Below, in pieces: positions 34,608-42,014 of a stretch of 64,000 nucleotides of DNA. Made by a program: the position numbers and the translations under genes. Under the pieces are notes generated by a model. That model ran no database searches, was not told the DNA's origin, and saw nothing but the letters and a program-made list of their open reading frames with translations. The DNA comes from JBLHZY01 sp047631555 (GTDB taxonomy: Bacteria > Pseudomonadota > Alphaproteobacteria > Rhodobacterales > Rhodobacteraceae), in assembly GCA_047631555.1 (NCBI GenBank), contig JBLHZY010000002.1, positions 496,001 through 560,000 of the forward strand, read 5' to 3'. The stretch's first letter is position 1. Every line of letters starts with the position of its first letter.

Positions 34608-34940
34608 ATGAATATTTGGTTACGCCGCAGTGCGCAGGCATTGATTTGCGCCATGGGGCTGATGTCTTGCGACAGTCCAAGCCCGGGATATCTTGGCTAT
34701 CCGGTGCGCGAGATCGCTTTGGATCAGTCGCTGTTTCGGGTGTATTTTGTGCCCGGTGAGGATCGGGTTGAAGTGCACCGCATTTCGGTTGAGGTCCCGC
34801 CGCCAAGCCGTGTCGCCACTTTGGCGCGCGCGGTTCGCGCGGTTAAGCTCACCACAGGATGCGAGGTCCGGGCGGGCACGTTTCAGGGCGATCACGCGCT
34901 GATGAAGGGCAAGGTGAATTGTCCGAAACCGGGCGGTTAG
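34608..34940 (+). CDS. Small lipoprotein of unknown function
   Basis: A 110-residue protein with a lipoprotein signal (MNIWLRRSAQALICAMGLMS then Cys, lipobox LMSC). The mature part has a short beta-rich stretch FRVYFVPGEDRVEVHRISVE, a helix PSRVATLARAVRAVKLTTGC and a second Cys that could pair with another Cys near the C-terminus (KVNCPKPGG). I recognise no family. The start at 34608 is chosen for the signal; the upstream frame runs into the MOSC gene. A perfect CtrA-type site lies 40 bases upstream. Confidence 0.75.
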   Translation: MNIWLRRSAQALICAMGLMSCDSPSPGYLGYPVREIALDQSLFRVYFVPGEDRVEVHRISVEVPPPSRVATLARAVRAVKLTTGCEVRAGTFQGDHALMKGKVNCPKPGG

Positions 34941-34976
34941 GACTTTAAAGAGTTTAAAAACCGGGGTCAGATTTCT

Positions 34977-37900
34977 TTAAAGATTTGCAAGTTTCTCGAT
35001 CAAAGCGCGGGCTGAGTTGGATTTCGGGATCCATAATTTGCGCTCAATCGCCTCGTTCAATCGCTGAGCAATTTCGCGCAAAGCGGGCGCGTTGTGATCG
35101 GCGATAAATTGGCGCGTGTCGTCGTCTTCAAGGTAAGCGGCATGGACGAGATCGAAGTGATGGTTCTTGACCGCGCGCGTTGTGGCAGCAAAAGCGAACA
35201 GGTAATCCACCGTTGCTGCCATCTCAAACGCGCCTTTGTAGCCGTGCCGTTTGACCCCTTCGATCCATTTTGGATTGACCACGCGAGAACGCACAACGCG
35301 GCCGATTTCTTCGTCTAAGGTCCTGATAACAGGGCGTTCTGGGCGAGAGTGATCGTTGTGATAGATCGGGCGATCGCGGCCCTGAAGGCTTTCAACGGCT
35401 GCCGCAGCACCGCCCTCAAATTGGTAGTAATCATCACTATCAAGGATGTCATGTTCGCGGTTGTCTTGGTTTTGAACGATGGCTTCAACCTCGCTCAAAC
35501 GGGTTTCTAAAGCGGCGCGCGCGGGCGTTCCTTCTGCATCTTTGCCGTAAGCGTAGCCGCCCCATTCAAGGTAGGCCGCGCCCAGATCGGCGCGCTCATC
35601 CCAGAGGCGTTCGTCAATCAGCGCTTGCAGGCCTGCCCCGTAAGCCCCTGGTTTAGAACCAAAAACTCGGAAGCGTCCGGCCTCGCCTTCGGCCTTTGCG
35701 CGGGCAGCAGCTGGGTTTTGATCGCTCGGCTCATCCAGTTCCATCACAGCGCGAGCAGCGCTATCGACCAGCGAAATAAGCTGCGGGAAGGCATCGCGAA
35801 AGAAGCCGGAAACCCGCAAAGTCACATCGACGCGCGGGCGGCCAAGCACTCCGAGCGGGAGGATTTCAAAGCCGGTCACGCGCCGGTTTGCGCTGTCCCA
35901 TTTCGGCTTAACCCCCATCAGCGCGAGGGCTTGCGCGATGTCGTCGCCGCCGGTGCGCATATTGGCCGTTCCCCAAGCGGTAAGCAGCATGGCGCGGGGC
36001 CAATCGCCCTCAAGCTGGAGGTGTTTTTCGATCAGCAGATTGGCGGATTTCCAACCCAGCGCCCAAGCCGTTGGGGTCGGCACAGCGCGGCTATCAACAG
36101 AGAAGAAATTGCGCCCGGTGGGCAGGACATCCAAGCGCCCGCGCGTTGGCGCACCTGAGGGCGCGGGAGGGACGAAGCGGCCCGAAAGGGCGGTGAGTAG
36201 GCCTTCTCCCTCAGAGGGGCCGCAGGACGCAACGATAGGCGCAACGGTTTGATTTGCATAGGATAATACAGCTTGCGAGGCGGTGCCGGGGGCGGGGGCC
36301 GTACCTTCAATCATCGCATGCGCCAACAGTTCCAGCCGCTCGATTGTATCGCCAGCAGTGCGCCAGATATCGTCGCTTTGGGCTTGCAAGGCGGCGGGCT
36401 TTTCGCCCGTCCAAGGTGCGGCCATATCGGTATCCAGAGGATCGAAATCAAAGCCGAAATCGGCGGCAAGGGCGCGGATGATCGAGGCGTTTTCGCCCTT
36501 TCCATCGCCGCGCGGAACGCGGAGCAAAGCGACGATGAGATCGCGTGCCAAGCGGCCTTCTGGAGAGAGGCCAAAGACATGCAGCCCATCGCGGATTTGC
36601 GCTTCTTTGAGCTCGCAGAGATAGGCATCGAGCTTGGCTAGATCGCCATCCTCTTCGCCCGTCATGCCAACATCTTTATCAAGCCCAGTAGCCGCCGAGA
36701 GCGAGAGGATTTCATCGCGCAGATAGGTGATCCGGCGCGGATCGACGCCTGCAGCCTCATAATATTCATCCACCAGCGCTTCGAGATCGCGCAGCGGGCC
36801 ATAGCTTTCGGCGCGGGTCAGTGGCGGGGTGAGGTGATCAATGATCACGGCTTGGGCGCGCCGTTTTGCTTGGGTGCCTTCGCCGGGATCGTTGACGATG
36901 AAAGGGTAGATGTGGGGCATCGGGCCGAGGATCGCCTCGGGGATACACTCTTGCGAGAGGGCGAGCGCCTTGCCGGGGAGCCATTCCAGATTGCCATGTT
37001 TTCCCATGTGAACAAGGGCTTGCGCGCCAAATTCATGACGCATCCAGAAGTAGAAAGCGAGGTAGTTATGCGGGGGAACGAGATCGGGCGAGTGGTATGT
37101 CTCGGTTGGATCGATGTTGTAACCGCGCGCGGGTTGGACGCCGACAAGCGCGTTGCCGTAGCGCAGGATCGAGAGGGCGAAGGCTTGGTCTGAAGGCTCA
37201 AAGAATGGGTCGTTTTCAGGGCTGCCCCAGCGAGATTCGATCCGTTCGCGGACCTCCCATGGCAAGGCCGCGTAGGCCTCTTTGTAGGCTTTGAGCGGCA
37301 TGCGTTCGCCGCCCGTGCGGCTATTGCGATCTGTCAGCCAGTTGGTTGGCCCGGCAAGGATGCTTTGCATGAGCGCATCGGAATCAGCAGGGATATCTGC
37401 GATTGAATAGCCGTTTTGGGCGAGCAAATTAAGGGTGTGAACCGTGGCCGCCGGCGTATCGAGGCCGACGCCATTGGCAAGGCGGCCGTCCTTATTTGGG
37501 TAGTTGGCGAGGATAAGGGCGAGCTTGCGCGCCTTAGGTTTTGTTGCCCGCAGATCAGCCCAGTTGGCGGCGAGCTTTGCGACGAAATCGATGCGGTCGC
37601 CGCGCGCCATATAGGTCGCGATCGGGCATTCGGTCGCCTCGTCAAAATAGGCCTCGCCTTTGAAGCTGATCGCGCGGCTGAGGATGCGGCCATCGACCTC
37701 GGGCAGGGCGACGTTCATCGCGATATCGCGCGCGGTCAGGCCGGATGTGCTCTCGCTCCAAGCTTCCTCGGAATGCGAAGCAAGGACGACTTGGAAGACG
37801 GGCGCTTCATTGGCCGCAGGGCTTGCGAGCGGGTTGGTATTGTTGGCCGCGCCTTGGTCGGGCGAGCCGACGGCAAATGAGGTGCAATTGAGGATCACTT

Positions 37901-38675
37901 GAGGCGGGGCGGCTTCAAAGAGCTGGGTGAGGGTTGCCACGGAGACGGGGTCTTTGAGGGAGGCGACGAAGATTGGGAGCGGGTTAAGGCTCTGGCGCAG
38001 AAGGGATTTTACCATTCGGTTGATCGGGTTGAGGCCTGCGCCTTGGACCAAAGCGCGGTAGAAGATCAGTGGGACGATGGGCGCGCCCTCAGTCCAGTGG
38101 GATTGCGCGGTTTGGAGATCGGCAAGGCCTTCGCCGGGCCAGTAGACGCCTGCGCGCAGCAGGGGGCTGGCGGATTGGGGGCGTTCGGAGCCGTTGATAA
38201 TGGCTTTGGTATAGTGGAGGAAATTGGTCGCGTTTTGCGGGCCGCCTTCAACGAGATAGGCCCAGAGCGCATCGTAATCCTCGTCTGATACTGTGGAGAG
38301 GCCGCGCAGCTCTGCATCGGGTTTGTCGTCGCCGGGGAGGGCTGCAAAGGGGATGCCTGCGGCATGGAGGTGGGCGGCGTATTGCTCAAACCCATAGCGC
38401 CAGTAGCCTGCGCCGCCAAGGATGCGCGCGACGACGATTTTGGCATGGCGCGCGCAGCTTTCAATATGCAGATCGACGGACATTGGATGGCGCAGGTGCA
38501 GCTGTGATGCGAGGCGCAGCGAGGGGGCGTCGGCCATTTCGGCGCGCGCGCCGCTGAGGGCGGCAAGCTCGGTATCGGCGGCGGAAATGAAGACGACATC
38601 TGCCGGGGTTTGGCCCAGATCGACAGGCTCAGTGCCATCATCAATTGCGCCCGGTGTTGCGGCGAGGAGGTGCAT
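34977..38675 (-). CDS. cobN: Cobaltochelatase subunit CobN
   Basis: A 1232-residue large subunit of the ATP-dependent aerobic cobaltochelatase, which inserts Co2+ into hydrogenobyrinic acid a,c-diamide together with CobS and CobT. Family blocks include HMGKHGNLEWLPGKALALS, ILANYPNKDGRLANGVGLDT and YAYGKDAEGTPARAALETRL. It is close to magnesium chelatase BchH, but the length and the neighbouring cobW support CobN. cobS and cobT are not in the window. It is the last gene of the riboswitch-led leftward unit. Confidence 0.94.
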   Translation of the reverse strand: MHLLAATPGAIDDGTEPVDLGQTPADVVFISAADTELAALSGARAEMADAPSLRLASQLHLRHPMSVDLHIESCARHAKIVVARILGGAGYWRYGFEQYAAHLHAAGIPFAALPGDDKPDAELRGLSTVSDEDYDALWAYLVEGGPQNATNFLHYTKAIINGSERPQSASPLLRAGVYWPGEGLADLQTAQSHWTEGAPIVPLIFYRALVQGAGLNPINRMVKSLLRQSLNPLPIFVASLKDPVSVATLTQLFEAAPPQVILNCTSFAVGSPDQGAANNTNPLASPAANEAPVFQVVLASHSEEAWSESTSGLTARDIAMNVALPEVDGRILSRAISFKGEAYFDEATECPIATYMARGDRIDFVAKLAANWADLRATKPKARKLALILANYPNKDGRLANGVGLDTPAATVHTLNLLAQNGYSIADIPADSDALMQSILAGPTNWLTDRNSRTGGERMPLKAYKEAYAALPWEVRERIESRWGSPENDPFFEPSDQAFALSILRYGNALVGVQPARGYNIDPTETYHSPDLVPPHNYLAFYFWMRHEFGAQALVHMGKHGNLEWLPGKALALSQECIPEAILGPMPHIYPFIVNDPGEGTQAKRRAQAVIIDHLTPPLTRAESYGPLRDLEALVDEYYEAAGVDPRRITYLRDEILSLSAATGLDKDVGMTGEEDGDLAKLDAYLCELKEAQIRDGLHVFGLSPEGRLARDLIVALLRVPRGDGKGENASIIRALAADFGFDFDPLDTDMAAPWTGEKPAALQAQSDDIWRTAGDTIERLELLAHAMIEGTAPAPGTASQAVLSYANQTVAPIVASCGPSEGEGLLTALSGRFVPPAPSGAPTRGRLDVLPTGRNFFSVDSRAVPTPTAWALGWKSANLLIEKHLQLEGDWPRAMLLTAWGTANMRTGGDDIAQALALMGVKPKWDSANRRVTGFEILPLGVLGRPRVDVTLRVSGFFRDAFPQLISLVDSAARAVMELDEPSDQNPAAARAKAEGEAGRFRVFGSKPGAYGAGLQALIDERLWDERADLGAAYLEWGGYAYGKDAEGTPARAALETRLSEVEAIVQNQDNREHDILDSDDYYQFEGGAAAAVESLQGRDRPIYHNDHSRPERPVIRTLDEEIGRVVRSRVVNPKWIEGVKRHGYKGAFEMAATVDYLFAFAATTRAVKNHHFDLVHAAYLEDDDTRQFIADHNAPALREIAQRLNEAIERKLWIPKSNSARALIEKLANL

Positions 38676-38710
38676 CAGATCGGGCCTTTTGTTGGGCTTT
38701 GAGGGCAGGA

Positions 38711-38742
38711 GCCTCCGGCGGGAGTATTTTTACCAGGAAAAG
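38711..38742 (+). repeat. Dispersed intergenic repeat, copy A
   Basis: GCCTCCGGCGGGAGTATTTT and the following TACCAGGAAAAG belong to a sequence common after genes in Rhodobacteraceae. It matches the copies at 45484, 56654 and 63376. This copy lies between the cobN start and a small gene. Confidence 0.7.
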
Positions 38743-38810
38743 TCATGGCGCTACGCATTCTGGTTAGGGCGTGTTATGGGGGGCGAAATGGATTGAGCGA
38801 GGATTGCGCG

Positions 38811-39002
38811 ATGGATTATTCCAAGACTAAGAATTCGAAGTTGAGCAAGGTTGGGCCGAGCTATCGCGAAGGGGCTGCTTTGGGCGGGCCGGGCAATCCG
38901 TTTGGCGGCAAGCGCGAAGTGCCTGTGATCAAGCCGATTGTGGGCAAGGCCAAGCCAAACCCCGCGCCGCAGCGCAAAGGGAAATCCCACGGCAAGGGCT
39001 GA
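38811..39002 (+). CDS. Small basic hypothetical protein
   Basis: A 63-residue protein starting MDYSKTKNSKLSKVGPSYRE, rich in Lys, Gly and Pro, ending APQRKGKSHGKG. The ATG at 38811 follows GAGGA. I recall similar short Lys/Gly-rich proteins in Rhodobacteraceae, but cannot name a family. It lies on the plus strand between cobN and a GNAT gene, both leftward, so it is antisense to the presumed cbtB-to-cobN transcript. Its coding status is likely but not certain. Confidence 0.55.
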   Translation: MDYSKTKNSKLSKVGPSYREGAALGGPGNPFGGKREVPVIKPIVGKAKPNPAPQRKGKSHGKG

Positions 39003-39013
39003 TGGGGCGCGGC

Positions 39014-39475
39014 TCATGAGAGCTGTTTTTCCATGAACCGGCTGTTGGGGTCTTCGGGGTAATCCGCGAAGGGGCCCCGGAAGGTAAAGCCAGCGTTTTG
39101 ATAGATTTTATGGGCGGCGTGAAGGGTATCCCCTGTTTCCAAGAGCAGGCGGGGGATGGCTTTGGCGCGCGCTATTGTTTCGAGTTCTTCGAGCAGTATT
39201 GAGCCGAGGTTTGCGCCGCGCGCATCTGGCGCGACAAACATCGATTTGATCTCGCCGTAGTCTGGATACAGCGCGATGGCGGCGCATCCGACGGCTTTTT
39301 TGGCGCGGGTTGCGAGCAGGAAGCAGATATGAGGCGCGGCAAGGGCATCAGCGCCGAGGTAGTGATTGCTTTCAGCGGGATAGAGGCTGTTCATCAGGGC
39401 ATGGTGTTGGCGCAGAAGAGCTGTTGCGCCCTCGCTGCGCGGATCACTGGCCTTTATGATGATTGGCTCGCTCAC
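39014..39475 (-). CDS. GNAT family N-acetyltransferase
   Basis: A 153-residue acetyltransferase. The CoA-binding motif is FVAPDARGANLGSILLEELE (R-x-x-G-x-G variant) and the later HKIYQNAGFTFRGPF matches the family end. Start is a GTG at 39475 overlapping the cobW stop as GTGA, so it is translationally coupled to cobW. Its presence in the cobalamin unit is probably incidental; the substrate is unknown. Confidence 0.85.
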   Translation of the reverse strand: MSEPIIIKASDPRSEGATALLRQHHALMNSLYPAESNHYLGADALAAPHICFLLATRAKKAVGCAAIALYPDYGEIKSMFVAPDARGANLGSILLEELETIARAKAIPRLLLETGDTLHAAHKIYQNAGFTFRGPFADYPEDPNSRFMEKQLS

Positions 39476-40542
39476 GCCTGTAGGGCTGCCGTGATGGCCG
39501 CTTGATCAAGGCCTGCTTGACCGATGACAACAAGGCGGGTTTCGCGCGGCGCTGTGCCGAAGGGCTGATCGAAATAGGTATCAACGCGCGGCCCAACCGC
39601 TTGGAGCGTGAGGCGCATAGGTTTGCCCTCGATTGCCACGAAGCCTTTGAGGCGCATGATATCATGGGCGCGGATCACATCAGAGACTTGATTGGCAAAG
39701 GCTGCGCCATCAATGATTTCGCCGCGTGTAACAACGAAGCTTTCAAACTCATCATGGCCGTGTTCGTGATGATGATCGTCGTGGTCGTCCGCTTCTTCGT
39801 CATCGTCATGGTGATGATGGTGGTGGATTTCGTGGCGGGCAGAAATATCGCCCTCGGCGCCGGCATTTCGGCCAAGCAGCACATCAATTGGCAGAGCGCC
39901 CATTGAGGCACGCACGACTTGGACGCCTTCGCGGGCCTCAGATTTGAGGCGGGCGGTGAGCGCGGCAGCGGCTGTTTCGCCGAGCAGATCGGATTTGTTG
40001 ACGATGATCATATCCGCGCAGGCAATTTGATCTTCAAACAGCTCGCTGAGCGGCGTTTCATGATCGAGGTTTTCATCGAGTTTGCGCTGCGCATCGACGG
40101 CGGCAACATTATGGGCAAAGCGCCCCTCTTCGACAGCCAGCCCATCCACAACAGTGATCACGCTATCAACGGTCACGCGGGTCGAAATTTGCGGCCAGTT
40201 GAAGGCGCGCACCAAGGGCTGAGGCAGGGCAAGGCCGGAGGTTTCAATCACGATATGATCGGGCGCGTTTTCCCGGGCGAGCAGTTTTTCCATCGTCGGG
40301 ATGAAATCGTCGGCCACAGTGCAGCAAATGCAGCCATTGGACAGCTCCATGATATCGTCCTCGGTGCAGGTCTCGTCGCCGCAGCCTTTGAGGATATCCC
40401 CGTCAACGCCGAGATCGCCAAACTCGTTGATAATCAAAGCGATACGCTTGCCGTTAGCATTGGCGAGCATGTGGCGGATCAGGGTTGTTTTGCCGGCTCC
40501 GAGGAAACCTGTGACGACGGTGGCGGGGATTTTAGCGGCCAT
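39472..40542 (-). CDS. cobW: CobW family metallochaperone GTPase
   Basis: A 356-residue G3E GTPase. Walker A is GFLGAGKTTLIRHML, the metal-binding CxCC motif is NGCICCTVADDF, and the guanine-specificity motif is IIVNKSDLL. A His/Asp-rich linker (about residues 240-266: HHHHHHDDDEEADDHDDHHH and on) separates the G domain from the CobW_C domain. It probably hands cobalt to CobN or keeps it from mis-metallation. It lies 79 bases after cbtA and is coupled to a GNAT gene and cobN. Confidence 0.95.
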   Translation of the reverse strand: MAAKIPATVVTGFLGAGKTTLIRHMLANANGKRIALIINEFGDLGVDGDILKGCGDETCTEDDIMELSNGCICCTVADDFIPTMEKLLARENAPDHIVIETSGLALPQPLVRAFNWPQISTRVTVDSVITVVDGLAVEEGRFAHNVAAVDAQRKLDENLDHETPLSELFEDQIACADMIIVNKSDLLGETAAAALTARLKSEAREGVQVVRASMGALPIDVLLGRNAGAEGDISARHEIHHHHHHDDDEEADDHDDHHHEHGHDEFESFVVTRGEIIDGAAFANQVSDVIRAHDIMRLKGFVAIEGKPMRLTLQAVGPRVDTYFDQPFGTAPRETRLVVIGQAGLDQAAITAALQA

Positions 40543-40621
40543 GTTAGGCTCCGATTATTGGGGCAGGGCGGGCCTGCGAATTGCGGGTGCGGCGCGCGGA
40601 TTGGGGGCGGGCCGCAAGGAT

Positions 40622-41308
40622 TTAGGCTGGCGATTGGCGCGACCAGAAATGGCCTGCGAGGCTTCCCAGAAGCACCCAGCTGATCGCCGCGACGCCCAGT
40701 GTTCGGGTCGCAAAAAGCGCGGACAATTCGGGGGGTGCGACGCCGTAATAGGTATCGATTTGGGGCGCGCCAAAAACATGGGGCGCCGCGATAATCAGAG
40801 CAGCGCCAAGCTTGGCCCAAGGGTTCTTAATCACCATCGCACAGATCAGCCCGCCTGCGGTCGCAAGCACGGTCGCGATCCACCAGATTTGGCGATCCTC
40901 AAGCACTGCGCCAACCGTTCCCGGCAATTCCGGCGCAAGGCCAAAAGCGGGGGCAAGGTGCAAGGAGGCAAAACCGATCAAGCCCCAGATAAGCCCGCCG
41001 CTTGCTTTGATATGCAAATCGCGCATCTCTGCGATCGCAAAGCCCGCAGTAAGCAGCAGCGCAAAGCCCGAATAGGCCAGAATGTTGAACGAGATCGTCA
41101 GCAGATGGCGCGCATCGTCAAGCGTATAGCTCGGCGCTCCGGCTTTGCTTTGCGGCGAGCCGTTGGTGGCGAAATGCAGGCGTGCGCCTTTTTCGTATAG
41201 TTCGCCCTCAAGCAAAAGCGGCGTGACGAACAGGAATTGCAGCGCAGCTGAAATCAAGCCAACGGCAAGGCCAGCAAACAGAGCGCTGGCAAACATCCGT
41301 TTGGTCAT
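40622..41308 (-). CDS. cbtA: Cobalt transporter subunit CbtA
   Basis: A 228-residue membrane protein with about five to six helices. The N-terminus MTKRMFASALFAGLAVGLIS, a periplasmic part with LLLEGELYEKG, and ASLHLAPAFGLAPELPG match the CbtA family. CbtA and CbtB form a predicted cobalt uptake system found under B12 riboswitches. The start lies two bases after the cbtB stop codon. Confidence 0.93.
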   Translation of the reverse strand: MTKRMFASALFAGLAVGLISAALQFLFVTPLLLEGELYEKGARLHFATNGSPQSKAGAPSYTLDDARHLLTISFNILAYSGFALLLTAGFAIAEMRDLHIKASGGLIWGLIGFASLHLAPAFGLAPELPGTVGAVLEDRQIWWIATVLATAGGLICAMVIKNPWAKLGAALIIAAPHVFGAPQIDTYYGVAPPELSALFATRTLGVAAISWVLLGSLAGHFWSRQSPA

Positions 41309-41312
41309 TGGA

Positions 41313-41510
41313 TTAGTGGCAGGGGAAGGCGATGGCGTGGCGTTGATCGTGCGCGCTATCGTGCAGGACCGAGCCTTGCGCGAAACCAGCCGCAAAGATC
41401 AAAAACAGGCCGGCAAGCGCCGCTGTTGCGATTGGCAATACAGCCGATGTTGCGCCTGTGAGATCTTGCGCAGGGGCGGTTGCGGCAATCGCTTTGGTCT
41501 TATGTGTCAT
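41313..41510 (-). CDS. cbtB: Cobalt transporter subunit CbtB
   Basis: A 65-residue protein with one membrane helix (VLPIATAALAGLFLIFAAGF) and a His-rich C-terminal tail HDSAHDQRHAIAFPCH, the hallmark of CbtB that is thought to bind cobalt. The start at 41510 is chosen because CGGAG lies eight bases upstream; a GTG at 41519 would overlap that ribosome-binding site. It is the first gene after the cobalamin riboswitch. Confidence 0.93.
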   Translation of the reverse strand: MTHKTKAIAATAPAQDLTGATSAVLPIATAALAGLFLIFAAGFAQGSVLHDSAHDQRHAIAFPCH

Positions 41511-41526
41511 CAAATTCACTCCGATA

Positions 41527-41546
41527 AACCGTCATCCCCGACGGTT
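41527..41546 (-). promoter_or_regulatory. Expression-platform hairpin before cbtB
   Basis: On the minus strand AACCGTC-ggggat-GACGGTT forms a perfect seven-base-pair stem between the riboswitch aptamer and the cbtB ribosome-binding site. It is a candidate terminator or ribosome-binding-site control hairpin of the riboswitch. Confidence 0.6.
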
Positions 41547-41560
41547 GGGTTTTCATTGCA

Positions 41561-41766
41561 CACGGCTGGTCTCCTGGCTTGCGGGTCATCGCACTTGGTT
41601 CACCTTCCCAGAGCGTTTTCGCTCCAGTGGTTATTGAACCAGCGCTCGCCACTTACAGTCGCGGGGGCGGCTGCGGCATCGGGCCCCTGATTGGGTCACC
41701 CTCACTGCATTCCCATTTCTCCCCGGTCCGCTTAGCAGACATATTCGGGGAACCATGCCTGCCTGT
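41561..41766 (-). promoter_or_regulatory. Cobalamin (B12) riboswitch
   Basis: On the minus strand the region carries the conserved aptamer parts in order: GGTTCCCC near the 5' end, GGGAATGCAGTGAGG, the core CCGCGACTGTAAG (about 41652-41664), and the B12 box AAGCCAGGAGACCAGCC (41564-41580). It lies just upstream of cbtB. When the coenzyme is plentiful it should shut down cobalt import and the cobW-cobN genes behind it. Confidence 0.95.
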
Positions 41767-42014
41767 TCTGTGGCATCGGGCGGGATCGGTCAAGGGCGGA
41801 TCGTGAAATGTGCAGTTTGGTCGCGGCTAAGGATTGATGCATTGGGCGGTGGTTTTCAGCCAGGGCCGCGCGCAAAATCGCCCAAAAGGCGCGAAAATCG
41901 CAAGATGTTGTGGATAAGTCTTCGGTTGGGGGCTTCTGTTGGGGGTGTGGCGTTGACTCCCTGCGCGCCTATGGCAGATGCTTTAGGGCCTAGGGGAATC
42001 ACGAGGGTCGCCTT
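41767..42014. other. Divergent intergenic region between the riboswitch and smc
   Basis: About 250 bases without a gene. It should hold the leftward promoter of the riboswitch leader and the rightward promoter of smc. A possible smc -35 element TTGACT begins near 41954, with no convincing -10. A perfect DnaA box (TTATCCACA on the minus strand) lies at 41909-41917; at about half an expected chance hit per 64 kb its meaning is unproven. Confidence 0.4.

Noticed and set aside
34977..38675. Magnesium chelatase BchH instead of CobN
   Set aside because: No photosynthesis genes are near. The riboswitch, cbtAB and cobW in the same unit point to cobalt.
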